Shown here: piece by piece, positions 29,319 through 37,869 of the stretch
Position numbering within the stretch: the first letter of the stretch is position 1
Layout: every line of letters starts with the position of its first letter
Origin: Streptomyces fructofermentans
GTDB taxonomy: Bacteria > Actinomycetota > Actinomycetes > Streptomycetales > Streptomycetaceae
DNA: 64,000 nt
Assembly (NCBI RefSeq): GCF_014651055.1
Contig: NZ_BMWD01000001.1
Span: 294,350 to 358,349 of the forward strand
Direction of reading: 5' to 3'
Position numbers and translations under genes: made by a program
Notes under the pieces: model-generated
Seen by the model: the letters and a program-made list of their open reading frames with translations, nothing else
What the model was told of the DNA's origin: nothing
Database searches by the model: none

Positions 29319-30608
29319 CTAGAAGAACGTGCGGATGTACTCGACGACCGTGCCGTCGGCCTCGACCAGCGGAATGAGCTGCCACTTGTCGAACGACGTG
29401 CAGGGGTGGGACAGGCCGAGGCCCAGCCAGTCGCCGACCCCGAGGTCGGCCTCGCCGGTGGTGCTCAGCCAGGCGTGCTGGTCGGACAGCTTGACGACCG
29501 AGACACCGTCGGCGGGCCGCTCCCCGCCGTCCCGCCGCACCACCTGGGCCACGGGCAGGTCCAGGTCGTACGCGGCGTCGCGCTTGCCCGCGTTGGCGAA
29601 GGCCTGGTCCGCCGAGGGCCGGGAGACCACCTGGGCCCAGAGCCGGAACGCCGGTTCCAGAGTGCCCTCCTCGGGGACGCGGGTGAAGGGGGTCACCTCG
29701 CTGTAGTGGCCGTCGTCGTGCGACACGTACGCCCCCGAGCGCAGCAGCTTGAGCACGGGACGGGAGAGCGCGGGGACGTCCGCGAAGACGTCGGCCACCG
29801 CGTCGAACCAGGCGCTGCCGCCCGCGCTGACGACGATCTCGTCGGCCGCCGAGAAGCGCTCCGACTTGTCGAACTCCACGGCCAGGGAGACCAGTCGGCG
29901 CAGCCACGCGCGCACCCTCCCGGGGTCGGCGTCCGGCACCTCGCCCTCGTACCCGGCTACGCCGACCAGCCGCAGGGTGTCCGCGGCGGCCACCGCGTCG
30001 GCGACCGCCGCGCACTCCTCCTCCGTCCGGACGCCGGTGCGCGCGCCCTCGCCGGCGGCCAGTTCGACGACGACGTCCACCGGGCGGGCGGTGCCGCGCA
30101 GCGCGGCGTCCATCAGCCCGACACCGCGTACGGAGTCGACGTAGCAGACGAAGCGGAATTCCGGGTCGGCCGCCAGTTCCGCGGCGATCCAGGCGAGCGC
30201 CGAGGGGTCGGTCAGTTCGTTGGCCAGGAAGACGCGCCGCACGCCGAAGGCGCGGGCCACCCGCACCTGGTGCGGCACGGCGAGCGTGATGCCCCAGGCG
30301 CCGTGCTCGATCTGCCGCTGGAAGAGCCGGGGAGCCATCGAGGTCTTGCCGTGCGGGGCGAACGCGAGGCCGTGACGGGCCGCGTACGTCTCCATGAGCC
30401 GCAGGTTGTGGTCCAGGCGCTCGGCGGACAGCGCGAGGACGGGGGTGGTGAACCCGTCGGTGAACAGATTGCGGCGCTGGGCGGCCAGTTCGCCGACGGT
30501 CAGCCCGTCGGCGTCCGGCGGGAGGCCCTTGAAACGGTGGTCGACGCGTTCGTCCGCGAGTGCCGCGACGCGTTCCCGGGCGGTCGCTGCGGAGGAGTCG
30601 GCGGCCAT
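29319..30608 (-). CDS. PLP-dependent amino acid deaminase (D-threonine-aldolase / DSD1-like fold III)
   Basis: Fold-type III PLP enzyme (429 aa) resembling eukaryotic-type D-serine dehydratases and D-threonine aldolases. The N-terminal alanine-racemase-like barrel carries the Schiff-base lysine K88 in APHGKTSM. The C-terminal beta domain has LSDQHAWL and SHPCTSFDKW, matching the His/Cys metal site of this family. The expected reaction is deamination of D-serine or D-threonine to a keto acid and ammonia through an enamine. ATG 30608 follows AGGGAGGTTCC. It is the first gene of a two-gene operon with the D-aminoacylase and is divergent from a kinase-IclR-RidA-permease operon. Confidence 0.88.
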   Translation of the reverse strand: MAADSSAATARERVAALADERVDHRFKGLPPDADGLTVGELAAQRRNLFTDGFTTPVLALSAERLDHNLRLMETYAARHGLAFAPHGKTSMAPRLFQRQIEHGAWGITLAVPHQVRVARAFGVRRVFLANELTDPSALAWIAAELAADPEFRFVCYVDSVRGVGLMDAALRGTARPVDVVVELAAGEGARTGVRTEEECAAVADAVAAADTLRLVGVAGYEGEVPDADPGRVRAWLRRLVSLAVEFDKSERFSAADEIVVSAGGSAWFDAVADVFADVPALSRPVLKLLRSGAYVSHDDGHYSEVTPFTRVPEEGTLEPAFRLWAQVVSRPSADQAFANAGKRDAAYDLDLPVAQVVRRDGGERPADGVSVVKLSDQHAWLSTTGEADLGVGDWLGLGLSHPCTSFDKWQLIPLVEADGTVVEYIRTFF

Positions 30609-30628
30609 GGAACCTCCCTGATGAGGGC

Positions 30629-30647
30629 CGTTGCGCTGAATGCAACG
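30629..30647. promoter_or_regulatory. Inverted repeat CGTTGC-N7-GCAACG, candidate IclR operator
   Basis: A perfect 6-bp inverted repeat with a 7-base spacer lies 20 bases upstream of the deaminase start, in the 170-bp divergent region. A related ATTGCGTATGA follows. The IclR-type regulator encoded at 31981 is the obvious candidate to bind it and control both directions. Confidence 0.5.
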
Positions 30648-30778
30648 GTCATTGCGTATGACGCTTACTGCTGTCTAACATCTCGGCCAACGCCGGGTCA
30701 ACGGAGCCGCCCAGACCCTCCCCGCGCTCCCGACGCCCCGGAGCAGAGGACCCCCTTCGACGAGGAGCCCCCGTCATC

Positions 30779-31984
30779 GTGACCCCCACCGGACCCGCCC
30801 CCACGGACGCCGCGCAGACCGTCGACGTCGTCGCGCTCGGCGAGTCCATGGTCACGTTCCTGCCGTCCGGCCCGGGCCGCCTCGCCGACGTGCCGTCGTT
30901 CGAGCGCGGGATCGGGGGCGCCGAGTCCAACGTGGCGTGCGTCCTGGCCGCCGCCGGGCACCGGGCGGCCTGGGTGAGCCGGGTCGGCGACGACGGGTTC
31001 GGCGACCACCTGGTCGAGGCGATCGGCGCGTACGGCGTCGACACCTCCGCCGTGACGCGGGACCCCGAGCGGCCCACAGGCATCTACTTCCGCACGGCGG
31101 GGGACCGGGCCACCGACGCCCACGAGGTGGCGTACTACCGGGCCGGCTCCGCCGCTTCGGCGATGTCGGCCGGCACCGTGGACCCCGCGGTCGTCCGCTC
31201 GGGACGCGTGCTCCACCTCTCCGGCATCACCGCCGCGCTCTCCGAGGGCTGCCTCGGCCTGCTGCGCGAACTGACCGAGCGGCGTCCCGGGCGCCCAATC
31301 GTCTCCTTCGACGTCAACCACCGCCCCGGGCTGTGGAACACGCCCGAGGGGCCCCGCGTGCTGCTCGACCTGGCGCACGGCGCCGACATCGTGTTCGTCG
31401 GCGACGACGAGGCACGGGCCGCCTGGGGACTGCACGGCGCGCACGCCGTCCGCGCGGCCCTGCCCGAACCGGACGTCCTGGTCGTCAAGCACGGCCGGGC
31501 GGGCGCGACGGCCTTCGCCCGGGAGCCCGCTCCGGAGGACGTCCACGCGGTCCCGGGCGGCGAGCCCGCGGGACCCGTGGGCGTCCGCGCGGACCGGAGC
31601 CGTGCCCGGCGGGGAGGCGGGCGCGCGGACCGGGGCGGTGCCGAGCGGGGAGGCGAGCAGGCGGCGGAGGCCGCCGTCTTCGTCCCCGCGCTGCGCGTCG
31701 ACGTCGTCGCGGCCGTCGGCGCGGGTGACGCCTTCGCCGCCGGGTTCCTCTCCGCCACCCTGCGCGGACTGCCCGTCCGGGACCGGCTGCGGCACGGCCA
31801 CCTCATGGCCGCCGCCGCGCTCACCGTGCCGGGCGACCTCGCGGCACCGCCCGCGCGGGAGCACGCCGACCGGCTCGCGGCCCTGGACGACGACGCGTGG
31901 GGGACACTTCGACTCGGCCCCGGCTGGACGCAAGCCGCTGATCGAACCGCTGATCGGGCCCAGGAGGAGGTACGCACCCCATGA
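30779..31984 (+). CDS. PfkB-family carbohydrate kinase (2-keto-3-deoxygluconate kinase-like)
   Basis: Ribokinase-fold sugar kinase (401 aa) most like 2-keto-3-deoxygluconate kinases: ALGESMVTFLP at the N-terminus, GGAESNVA substrate lid, SFDVNHRPGLW near 175, and the catalytic GAGDAFAAGF near 311-320. It is about 70 aa longer than usual: an Arg/Gly-rich insert of about 40 residues, encoded by a 36-bp in-frame duplication (31587-31655), sits just before the catalytic loop. The start is GTG 30779. Its stop overlaps the IclR start (ATGA). Phosphorylation of a sugar acid fits the permease four genes on, though the D-amino-acid setting leaves the true substrate open. Confidence 0.85.
   Translation: MTPTGPAPTDAAQTVDVVALGESMVTFLPSGPGRLADVPSFERGIGGAESNVACVLAAAGHRAAWVSRVGDDGFGDHLVEAIGAYGVDTSAVTRDPERPTGIYFRTAGDRATDAHEVAYYRAGSAASAMSAGTVDPAVVRSGRVLHLSGITAALSEGCLGLLRELTERRPGRPIVSFDVNHRPGLWNTPEGPRVLLDLAHGADIVFVGDDEARAAWGLHGAHAVRAALPEPDVLVVKHGRAGATAFAREPAPEDVHAVPGGEPAGPVGVRADRSRARRGGGRADRGGAERGGEQAAEAAVFVPALRVDVVAAVGAGDAFAAGFLSATLRGLPVRDRLRHGHLMAAAALTVPGDLAAPPAREHADRLAALDDDAWGTLRLGPGWTQAADRTADRAQEEVRTP
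31587..31655. repeat. In-frame 36-bp tandem duplication inside the PfkB kinase gene
   Basis: A 33-bp segment starting GCGCGGACCGG (31587-31619) recurs 36 bp later (31623-31655) with a few changes. The 12-codon period keeps the frame and creates the Arg/Gly-rich insert of the kinase. Confidence 0.8.
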
Positions 31985-32745
31985 GCCAGACCGTCGACCG
32001 CGCGCTGAGCATCCTGCCGCTGCTGGCCGAGGGCCCCGCCGACCTCGGGCAGGTCGCCGAGCGGCTCGGTGTCCACAAGTCCACCGCGCTGCGGCTGCTG
32101 CGCACCCTCCACGAACACGGCCTGGTCTACCGCCAGTCCGACCAGCGCTACCGCCTCGGCGCCCGGCTCTTCGCACTGGCCCAGGAGGCGGTCGAGAACC
32201 TCGACGTCCGGGAGATCGCGCACCCCCACCTCGTCCGCCTGAACGAACTGTGCGGCCACACGGTCCACCTCGCCGTGCACGAGGAGGGCGAGGTGCTCTA
32301 CATCGACAAGGTCGAGAGCCGCTACCCGGTGCGCATGTACTCGCGCATCGGCAAGCCCGTCGCCATCACCGTCGCGGCCGTCGCCAAGCTGCTCCTCGCC
32401 GACCTCCCCGAACCGGAGCGGCGCGCTTTCGCGGACAAGCTCGACTACCCCATGTACACGGCCCGCTCGACGCCCAACCCTTCCGCCTTCCTGCGGGAGT
32501 TGGAGAAGGTGCGCGACCAGGGCTGGGCCACCGACCTCGGTGGCCACGAGGAGTCCATCAACTGCGTGGCCGCACCCGTCCGGGGGGCCGACGGGCGTGT
32601 CGTCGCCGCCATGTCCGTCTCCGCCCCGAACGTCGTCGTCACCGCCGACGAACTCCTCACACTGCTCCCCCTGGTGCGCCGCACCGCGGACGCCATCAGC
32701 GGCGAGTACTCCGGCAAGACCCCTGCGAAGGACAACGGTTCATGA
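31981..32745 (+). CDS. IclR-family transcriptional regulator
   Basis: DNA-binding regulator (254 aa). An N-terminal winged helix-turn-helix (about 1-65; DLGQVAERLGVHKSTALRLL is the recognition unit) is followed by the IclR effector domain (about 75-245), with EGEVLYIDKVES and the closing GREVVAAMSVSAP-like strand. It overlaps the kinase (ATGA) and RidA (ATGA) genes. It is the likely local regulator of both divergent operons, with the 30629-30647 inverted repeat as candidate site. Whether it represses or activates, and its ligand, cannot be read. Confidence 0.9.
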   Translation: MSQTVDRALSILPLLAEGPADLGQVAERLGVHKSTALRLLRTLHEHGLVYRQSDQRYRLGARLFALAQEAVENLDVREIAHPHLVRLNELCGHTVHLAVHEEGEVLYIDKVESRYPVRMYSRIGKPVAITVAAVAKLLLADLPEPERRAFADKLDYPMYTARSTPNPSAFLRELEKVRDQGWATDLGGHEESINCVAAPVRGADGRVVAAMSVSAPNVVVTADELLTLLPLVRRTADAISGEYSGKTPAKDNGS

Positions 32746-33152
32746 CAGACAAGACCGCTCTCACCCCCGCGACCCACACCGCCCCGCCGGCCAGGTTCTC
32801 CCACGGTGTCCGCAAGGGCAACATCCTCCAGGTCGCCGGCCAGGTCGGATTCCTGCCCGCCGAGGAGGGCAGGCCCCCGACGCCCGCCGGGCCCACCCTG
32901 CGCGAACAGACCCTCCAGACCCTCGCCAACGTCAAGGCCGTCCTGGAGGCGGGCGGCGCCTCGTGGGACGACGCGATGATGATCCGCGTCTACCTCACGG
33001 ACGTCGACCACTTCGCCGAGATGAACGCGATCTACAACACGTACTTCGAGGAGCAGGGGCTCACCGCGCCCCCGGCCGCCCGCACCACGGTCTACGTCGG
33101 GCTGCCCGCCGGACTCCTCGTCGAGATCGACGCCCTGGCCGTCCTCGGCTGA
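32742..33152 (+). CDS. ridA: RidA-family enamine/imine deaminase
   Basis: RidA (YjgF/YER057c/UK114) proteins hydrolyse reactive enamines such as 2-aminoacrylate, which PLP serine/threonine deaminases release. The 136 aa contain the family's key residues: arginine in PAARTTVYVG and the acidic residue in LLVEIDAL at the C-terminus. Its start overlaps the IclR stop by 4 bp. Presence next to a fold-III PLP deaminase makes biological sense, since the enzyme would clear that enzyme's intermediate. It is a trimeric cytosolic protein in characterised relatives. Confidence 0.92.
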   Translation: MTDKTALTPATHTAPPARFSHGVRKGNILQVAGQVGFLPAEEGRPPTPAGPTLREQTLQTLANVKAVLEAGGASWDDAMMIRVYLTDVDHFAEMNAIYNTYFEEQGLTAPPAARTTVYVGLPAGLLVEIDALAVLG

Positions 33153-33643
33153 CGACGGACGTCCCGCGCAGGGCCCGGGCCCGGACCGGGTTCCGGCTCT
33201 GGTTCCGGCCCCCGATCCGGGCCCGGTTCCGACCCTCGACCCAGTCCCGGACGCGGACCCAGTCCCGGACCCGGACCTGACCCGACCCCGGCCGCCGCAC
33301 CGACCGGCCGCCGCACCGACCGGTCGTCGCACATGCCGGCCGAGGGCTGACGGCGGTCGCGGCGGGTGACCGGTGGTCGTCCCCGCACCGTCAGCCGACC
33401 AGCCCCGCAGCCCCTCACCCACCCGCGGCCCGAACCGCCACCCCGTCCGCCGGCGCACCCCGCGCACCCGGCACCCGATTCCCGCACCCCGAACTCCCGC
33501 ACCCCGTACCTCCCGTACGTCCTCACGGTGCGGCGCCCACCGACCCCGACCCCGGACCCGCCGGGCGGGGGCACCCACACCCCGGGCGCCGTTCCGCGAT
33601 CCCCCCTGCCCGAAAAGCGTCATGCACGTGAAGAGGCCCCCTC
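33153..33643. other. 491-bp gene-free, repeat-rich gap before the permease
   Basis: No coding sequence is supported. The first 180 bp are degenerate repeats of CCGGACC and GGTTCCG type, including two copies of an 18-bp unit (33241-33276) and two of GGCCGCCGCACCGACC (about 33290-33321). The remainder is C-rich. The gap breaks the tight coupling of the upstream three genes, so the permease may have its own promoter. Confidence 0.6.
33241..33276. repeat. 18-bp tandem repeat, two copies
   Basis: CCAGTCCCGGACGCGGAC is followed directly by CCAGTCCCGGACCCGGAC, one mismatch apart. Non-coding. Confidence 0.75.
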
Positions 33644-35122
33644 ATGGCACATCCGCTCGCAGCCGCACCCGTCGCCGAGACGCCACCCCACACCGGTGGT
33701 CTGCTCCTGCTCATCGACGGCACCGCGGGACTGCTCACCGTCGCGGCCCTGGGCATCGCCCTCCTGCTCGTCCTGATCATCAAGGTGCGGCTCCAGCCGT
33801 TCGTCGCGCTGCTGGCCGTGTCCATAGCCGTCGGCCTCTCGGCCGGCCTCTCCGTCACCGAACTCTTCGGCACCGTCCAGCGCTCGACGTCCGTCTCACT
33901 CATCGAGTCGGGCATGGGCGGCATCCTCGGCCACGTCACGATCATCATCGGGCTCGGCACGATGCTCGGCGCGATCCTGGAGGTGTCGGGCGGCGCCGAG
34001 GCGCTCTCCGCCCGGCTGCTCAACCTGTTCGGGGAGAAGCGCGCGCCCCTCGCCATGGGTCTGACCGGCCTCATATTCGGTATACCGGTCTTCTTCGACG
34101 TCGGCATCTTCGTCCTCGCGCCGATCGTCTACGCGGCCGCCAAGCGCTCCGGCAAGTCGATCCTGCTCTACTGCATGCCGCTCCTCGCGGGCCTGTCGAT
34201 GACCCACGCCTTCCTGCCGCCGCACCCCGGACCCGTCGCCGCCGCCGGTCTGTTCAAGGTCGACCTCGGCTGGGTCATCCTCATGGGTGTCGTCGTCGGC
34301 GTCCCGGCCGTCCTCGCCGCCTGGGTGTACGCCGCGTGGATAGGCAAGCGCCTGTTCGTCGCCGTACCGCAGGACATGGTCGAGGCCGCGGAGGAGGCGC
34401 GGGCCGCCGTCGCGGCGGAACAGGCCGCGGCCGGGCGCACCGCCCCCGAGCAGCCCGTCGCCCTCTCCACCGTCTTCCTCATCATCGGTACGCCGCTGCT
34501 GCTGATCCTCGCGGCGACCTTCTCCTCCATCGCCCTGGACCCGTCCACCCCGCGCTCGGTCGTCGAGTTCTTCGGGCACCCCTTCGTGGCGCTGACCATC
34601 GCGCTGCTCATGGCGTACTACCTGCTGGGAATCCGGCGCGGCTGGTCCCGCAAGTCCCTTGAGCAGGTGTCCACTTCGTCCCTCAAGCCGGTCGGCAACA
34701 TCCTGCTGGTGGTCGGCGCGGGCGGTGTCTTCGGCGCCGTCCTCAAGGGGTCGGGCATCGCGGACGCGCTCGCGGACGCGTTCCACGACGTCGGCCTGCC
34801 GGTCGTCCTGCTCGCCTGGCTGATCTCCGTCGTCCTGCGGGTCGCCCAGGGTTCCGCGACCGTCGCGATCGTCACCACGGCCGGCATCGTCGTGCCGCTC
34901 GTCGAGGGTCAGGACCTGTCGCAGGCGCACCTGGCGCTGATCATCATGGCGATCTCGGCCGGCTCCATCTTCGCCTCGCACGTCAACGACGGGGGCTTCT
35001 GGATCGTCGCCAAGTACTTCGGCATCACCGAGCGCGACACCCTCAAGTCGTGGACGGTGCTGGAGACGGTGCTCTCGGTGGCCGGCTTCGTCGTGGCGGC
35101 GGTCCTCAGCGTCTTCATATAG
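33644..35122 (+). CDS. GntP-family permease (gluconate / D-serine type)
   Basis: Proton-coupled permease of 492 aa with 12 or more hydrophobic segments spanning nearly the whole length. Conserved GntP features include GLIFGIPVFFDVGIF, the loop LPPHPGP (about 190), and the C-terminal HVNDGGFWIV. The family includes gluconate transporters and DsdX, the D-serine importer. Because the cluster encodes a D-aminoacylase, a PLP deaminase and RidA, import of a D-amino acid is as likely as gluconate. An extended hydrophilic loop at about 245-275 is Ala/Glu-rich. ATG 33644 follows GAAGAGG. Confidence 0.9.
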   Translation: MAHPLAAAPVAETPPHTGGLLLLIDGTAGLLTVAALGIALLLVLIIKVRLQPFVALLAVSIAVGLSAGLSVTELFGTVQRSTSVSLIESGMGGILGHVTIIIGLGTMLGAILEVSGGAEALSARLLNLFGEKRAPLAMGLTGLIFGIPVFFDVGIFVLAPIVYAAAKRSGKSILLYCMPLLAGLSMTHAFLPPHPGPVAAAGLFKVDLGWVILMGVVVGVPAVLAAWVYAAWIGKRLFVAVPQDMVEAAEEARAAVAAEQAAAGRTAPEQPVALSTVFLIIGTPLLLILAATFSSIALDPSTPRSVVEFFGHPFVALTIALLMAYYLLGIRRGWSRKSLEQVSTSSLKPVGNILLVVGAGGVFGAVLKGSGIADALADAFHDVGLPVVLLAWLISVVLRVAQGSATVAIVTTAGIVVPLVEGQDLSQAHLALIIMAISAGSIFASHVNDGGFWIVAKYFGITERDTLKSWTVLETVLSVAGFVVAAVLSVFI

Positions 35123-35179
35123 CGGGACGAACCGGGGGTTGGCTGTTCCCGGCACAGGATCGTCGACCATACTGCCCGC

Positions 35180-36067
35180 GTGGAGCAGCGCATAGGTTCG
35201 AAGAGCCAGCCCCTGGACGTCGCCGCGGTCGACCCGGCGTACATCCCCGGACTCACTCCGGCCCGGTCCGCCGAGCCGGAGGACGCGGCCGTCCCCGAGG
35301 AGGAGTCCTCGGCCGGGACCACCGCCGACGAGGCAGGGGCCGAGAAGTCCGTGACCGGGGAGAAGTCCCCGGCGCGGTCCGCCGGAGCCGACGCCGCAGC
35401 AGGCGGCGGCTCCGGCACCGAAGCCGCAGAGGACGGTGACGCCGAAGCCGATCAGGACGCGAAGCGCGCGGAGAGCGCAGCGGATCCGGAAGCCGCGGAG
35501 GACGCCGACGGCTCCGGCGACGAGGGGCCCGTCTTCGAGGCCTCCGACCGCCGGGCGAGGGTCGTGGCCGACCGCAGCGGCGTACGACTGCGCCTGGACG
35601 ACCAGGAGGCGGAGTTCCGCTGGGACGAGATCGGGGCCGTCGAGACGGAGTCCCCGAGGTTCGGGAAGCGGTTCACCGTGACGGTGCACACCCCCGACCG
35701 CCGCTGGTACCCGCTGGAGATCGAGGCGACGGCGAAGTCCCTGCACAAGGAGTGGGAGGCCGGCCTCGACGAGGTCTTGGACGCCTACTTCGAGGACGGC
35801 GCGGAGGACCCCGCGGACACGGACGCGCCGGACACGGACGCCGCGGACGCGTCGGACGCGTCGGACGCGTCGGACGCGACCGACTCGACCGACACAGCCG
35901 ACACCGCGGAAGCGGCGGCGGGGCCGGAGGGCGGGGCCGCCGAGGGTGACGCCGGGGCCGACGCCGGTGCCGAGCCGGCAACGAAGTCCGAGGCCGCCGG
36001 GCAGCCGGGGAGCGGCAAGGGCGCCAAGGGTGTCGCGGACGCCAAGGGTCTCAAGGACGCCAAGTAG
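35180..36067 (+). CDS. Acidic hypothetical protein with central PH-like domain
   Basis: Unrecognised 295-aa cytosolic protein. Residues about 25-115 and 215-285 are low-complexity, rich in A, D, E and G and probably disordered. Only about 118-200 looks folded: alternating beta strands (GVRLRLDDQEAEFRWDEI, TVHTPDRRWYPLEI) ending in a helix, a pattern seen in PH-like domains. The C-terminal disordered part contains three perfect 9-bp repeats encoding DAS units. The start is GTG 35180. No membrane segment. Similar actinobacterial proteins are unannotated as far as I know. Confidence 0.7.
   Translation: MEQRIGSKSQPLDVAAVDPAYIPGLTPARSAEPEDAAVPEEESSAGTTADEAGAEKSVTGEKSPARSAGADAAAGGGSGTEAAEDGDAEADQDAKRAESAADPEAAEDADGSGDEGPVFEASDRRARVVADRSGVRLRLDDQEAEFRWDEIGAVETESPRFGKRFTVTVHTPDRRWYPLEIEATAKSLHKEWEAGLDEVLDAYFEDGAEDPADTDAPDTDAADASDASDASDATDSTDTADTAEAAAGPEGGAAEGDAGADAGAEPATKSEAAGQPGSGKGAKGVADAKGLKDAK
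35845..35880. repeat. 9-bp in-frame repeat (GGACGCGTC) in the acidic hypothetical gene
   Basis: Three perfect copies (35845-35871) and a partial fourth encode consecutive Asp-Ala-Ser triplets in the disordered tail. Confidence 0.85.
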
Positions 36068-36077
36068 CCGACGGGGC

Positions 36078-36110
36078 GACCGCGGGGCCGGTTACGGCGG
36101 CCCCGCGGTC
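36078..36110. terminator. Bidirectional hairpin terminator
   Basis: A 12-bp perfect stem, GACCGCGGGGCC (36078-36089) with its complement (36099-36110), and a 9-base loop. It lies between the convergent acidic hypothetical and carboxypeptidase genes. Confidence 0.8.
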
Positions 36111-36127
36111 CCCCTCACCCGTACTGC

Positions 36128-37498
36128 TCAGACGCAGTACTGGGCGGCCTTGCCGATGGACCGGTACATGCAGTCGGCGTTCTCCAGCAGTTGCAGCACC
36201 GCGTCCCGGTTGCGGGACGTCTCGCGCTCGATCACCTCGTCGGGCGGATAGAAGCCGCCGCCCCCGCTCGACGACGGATACATCTCGAAGGTGTAGCCGA
36301 AGATCTTCTGACTGCCCCACAGGTAGTCGTCGATCGACCCGTCGGTGATGTAGAGGTCACTGGACTGCTCGGGCGTGTAGCCGTTGCTCGCGGCCATCTT
36401 CTGGCCCACGGCGGCGAAGGCGTTGCGGTCGTCCGCCGTCATGCCGGTCGCCGTGTCGGCGGTGGTGTAGCCGAAGGGCCACAGGACCAGCTCGCTGTAG
36501 GTGTGGAAGTCGACGCCGGCCTTGATCTGCTGCTTGCCGCCGACGACCCGGCTGCGCACGAAGTCGGCCACGACCTTCACCTCGGGCGCGGACTCGGCCG
36601 CGGGGCCGCGGTAGGTCTCGGAGGACGTCGAGCCCGAGGAGCCGCCGCAGCAGCCCCAGCGGTAGTTCCAGTTGCGGTTCAGGTCGGTGCCGACGTACGA
36701 ACTGCCGGTGTTGGGCTGGCGGTTCTTGCGCCACGAGCGGTAGGCGCCGGTCGCGATGTCGTACTCGCCGCCGTCCGGGTTGAGGTCCGGGACGATCCAG
36801 ATCTCCCTGTTGTTCACCATGTTGGTGACGCGGGAGTCCGAGCCGTATCCGGCGCCGAGTTCGCGCAGGAGGTAGAGCGCCATCTCCACCGTGAGGTGCT
36901 CGCGCGCGTGCTGGTGGTGGGTGAACAGGACCTCGGGCTCGGACTCGTCGGTCGCGACGTTGTCGCTGATCTTGATGGCGATGATGTCCCGGCCCTGGTA
37001 CGACTTCCCGATCACGCGCTTGCTCATGATCGAGGGGTAGGCGGCCAGGCGCTGGTTGATCTCCGTGTTCATCTCGGCGTAGTTGTGGTAGCGCGAGTCG
37101 GCGTTGGGGAAGTCGAGTACACCGACGTCGGCGGCGCTGGACCGGTCCGGGGCCGAGCCCAGCGGCGAGACCTCGTAGCCGAGTTGGCGCAGCTTCCTGG
37201 CCTGGGCCGCCCGACCCGACACGACGACGGTCTCCTCGTCGGCCTCGTCGATCGACACCCCGGTCCGGGCGATCGCCGTACGGGTGGCCGTGGTGCTGCC
37301 GTGGACATGGATCTCGTACTGCCGGATCTCGTCCGTGTCGGCCGCGGGGGCCGAGCCGGGGGCGCCGGTCGCGGTCGTCGTGGCGGCGACGGGGGCGGCG
37401 AGGGCGAGCGCGAGCAGTGCGGCGAAGACGGCGGTGCGCCGGCCGCGTCTGCCGGGGGCGGCAGGCAGTCCGCCGCTTCCTCTGGTGCGAAGTCGCAT
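36128..37498 (-). CDS. Secreted M14 zinc carboxypeptidase
   Basis: Secreted metallocarboxypeptidase (456 aa) that trims C-terminal residues from peptides. The signal peptide (about 1-40, with a basic start and ending near VAAT) is followed by a pro-region (about 55-125) and the catalytic domain. Zinc ligands begin with His197 and Glu200 in HHQHAREH; later signatures are [15 protein letters not shown], the third ligand in GVDFHTYSE and the catalytic glutamate in YTFEMYPSS near the C-terminus. ATG 37498 has GAGGAGAATCC before it. It resembles Streptomyces carboxypeptidase T/SG enzymes with mixed specificity. A possible -35 TTGACC lies further upstream. Confidence 0.92.
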   Translation of the reverse strand: MRLRTRGSGGLPAAPGRRGRRTAVFAALLALALAAPVAATTTATGAPGSAPAADTDEIRQYEIHVHGSTTATRTAIARTGVSIDEADEETVVVSGRAAQARKLRQLGYEVSPLGSAPDRSSAADVGVLDFPNADSRYHNYAEMNTEINQRLAAYPSIMSKRVIGKSYQGRDIIAIKISDNVATDESEPEVLFTHHQHAREHLTVEMALYLLRELGAGYGSDSRVTNMVNNREIWIVPDLNPDGGEYDIATGAYRSWRKNRQPNTGSSYVGTDLNRNWNYRWGCCGGSSGSTSSETYRGPAAESAPEVKVVADFVRSRVVGGKQQIKAGVDFHTYSELVLWPFGYTTADTATGMTADDRNAFAAVGQKMAASNGYTPEQSSDLYITDGSIDDYLWGSQKIFGYTFEMYPSSSGGGGFYPPDEVIERETSRNRDAVLQLLENADCMYRSIGKAAQYCV

Positions 37499-37869
37499 GG
37501 ATTCTCCTCGTTTCTCCAGAAATTCCGGGATCACCGGAAGTGTGGGGAGTGGAGCGGGGGGTGGATCGGTGCGACGTGCCGGGACCGCCCTGGAGGTACC
37601 GAACGGCCCTGTGTGCGGGTGTGGCGCTCATCGTGGGGCTATGGCATGTTCGGGTCAATAGCAGGCCGGAAGCCGACCCGTGAACCGGCCGAAAACGCGC
37701 CAGGACGGTGGCGCGGGGGGCGGGCGGTGCGTGCGGGGCGACCGGCGGCGGTGTGCCGGGCGCGTGTGCGTACGCCCGGCGGACGCGCCCCTCCGCACCT
37801 CTTTCGCGCCCCGTTCCTTCACCGCATGCCCCCTTGTGCCCGCAGGGGCTTTGCGCTTTCTTGATCGGC
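37499..37869. other. 371-bp divergent region, carboxypeptidase / Nramp-like gene
   Basis: No gene is supported. An inverted repeat TTCCGG-N5-CCGGAA (37523-37539) lies 25 bases upstream of the carboxypeptidase start. A minus-strand TTGACC near 37660 could be its -35 box. The half nearer the transporter is GC-rich with no recognised element. Confidence 0.5.
37523..37539. promoter_or_regulatory. Inverted repeat TTCCGG-N5-CCGGAA in carboxypeptidase leader
   Basis: Perfect 6-bp arms with a 5-base spacer, between the promoter region and ribosome site of the secreted carboxypeptidase. Could be an operator; no regulator is linked. Confidence 0.3.
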
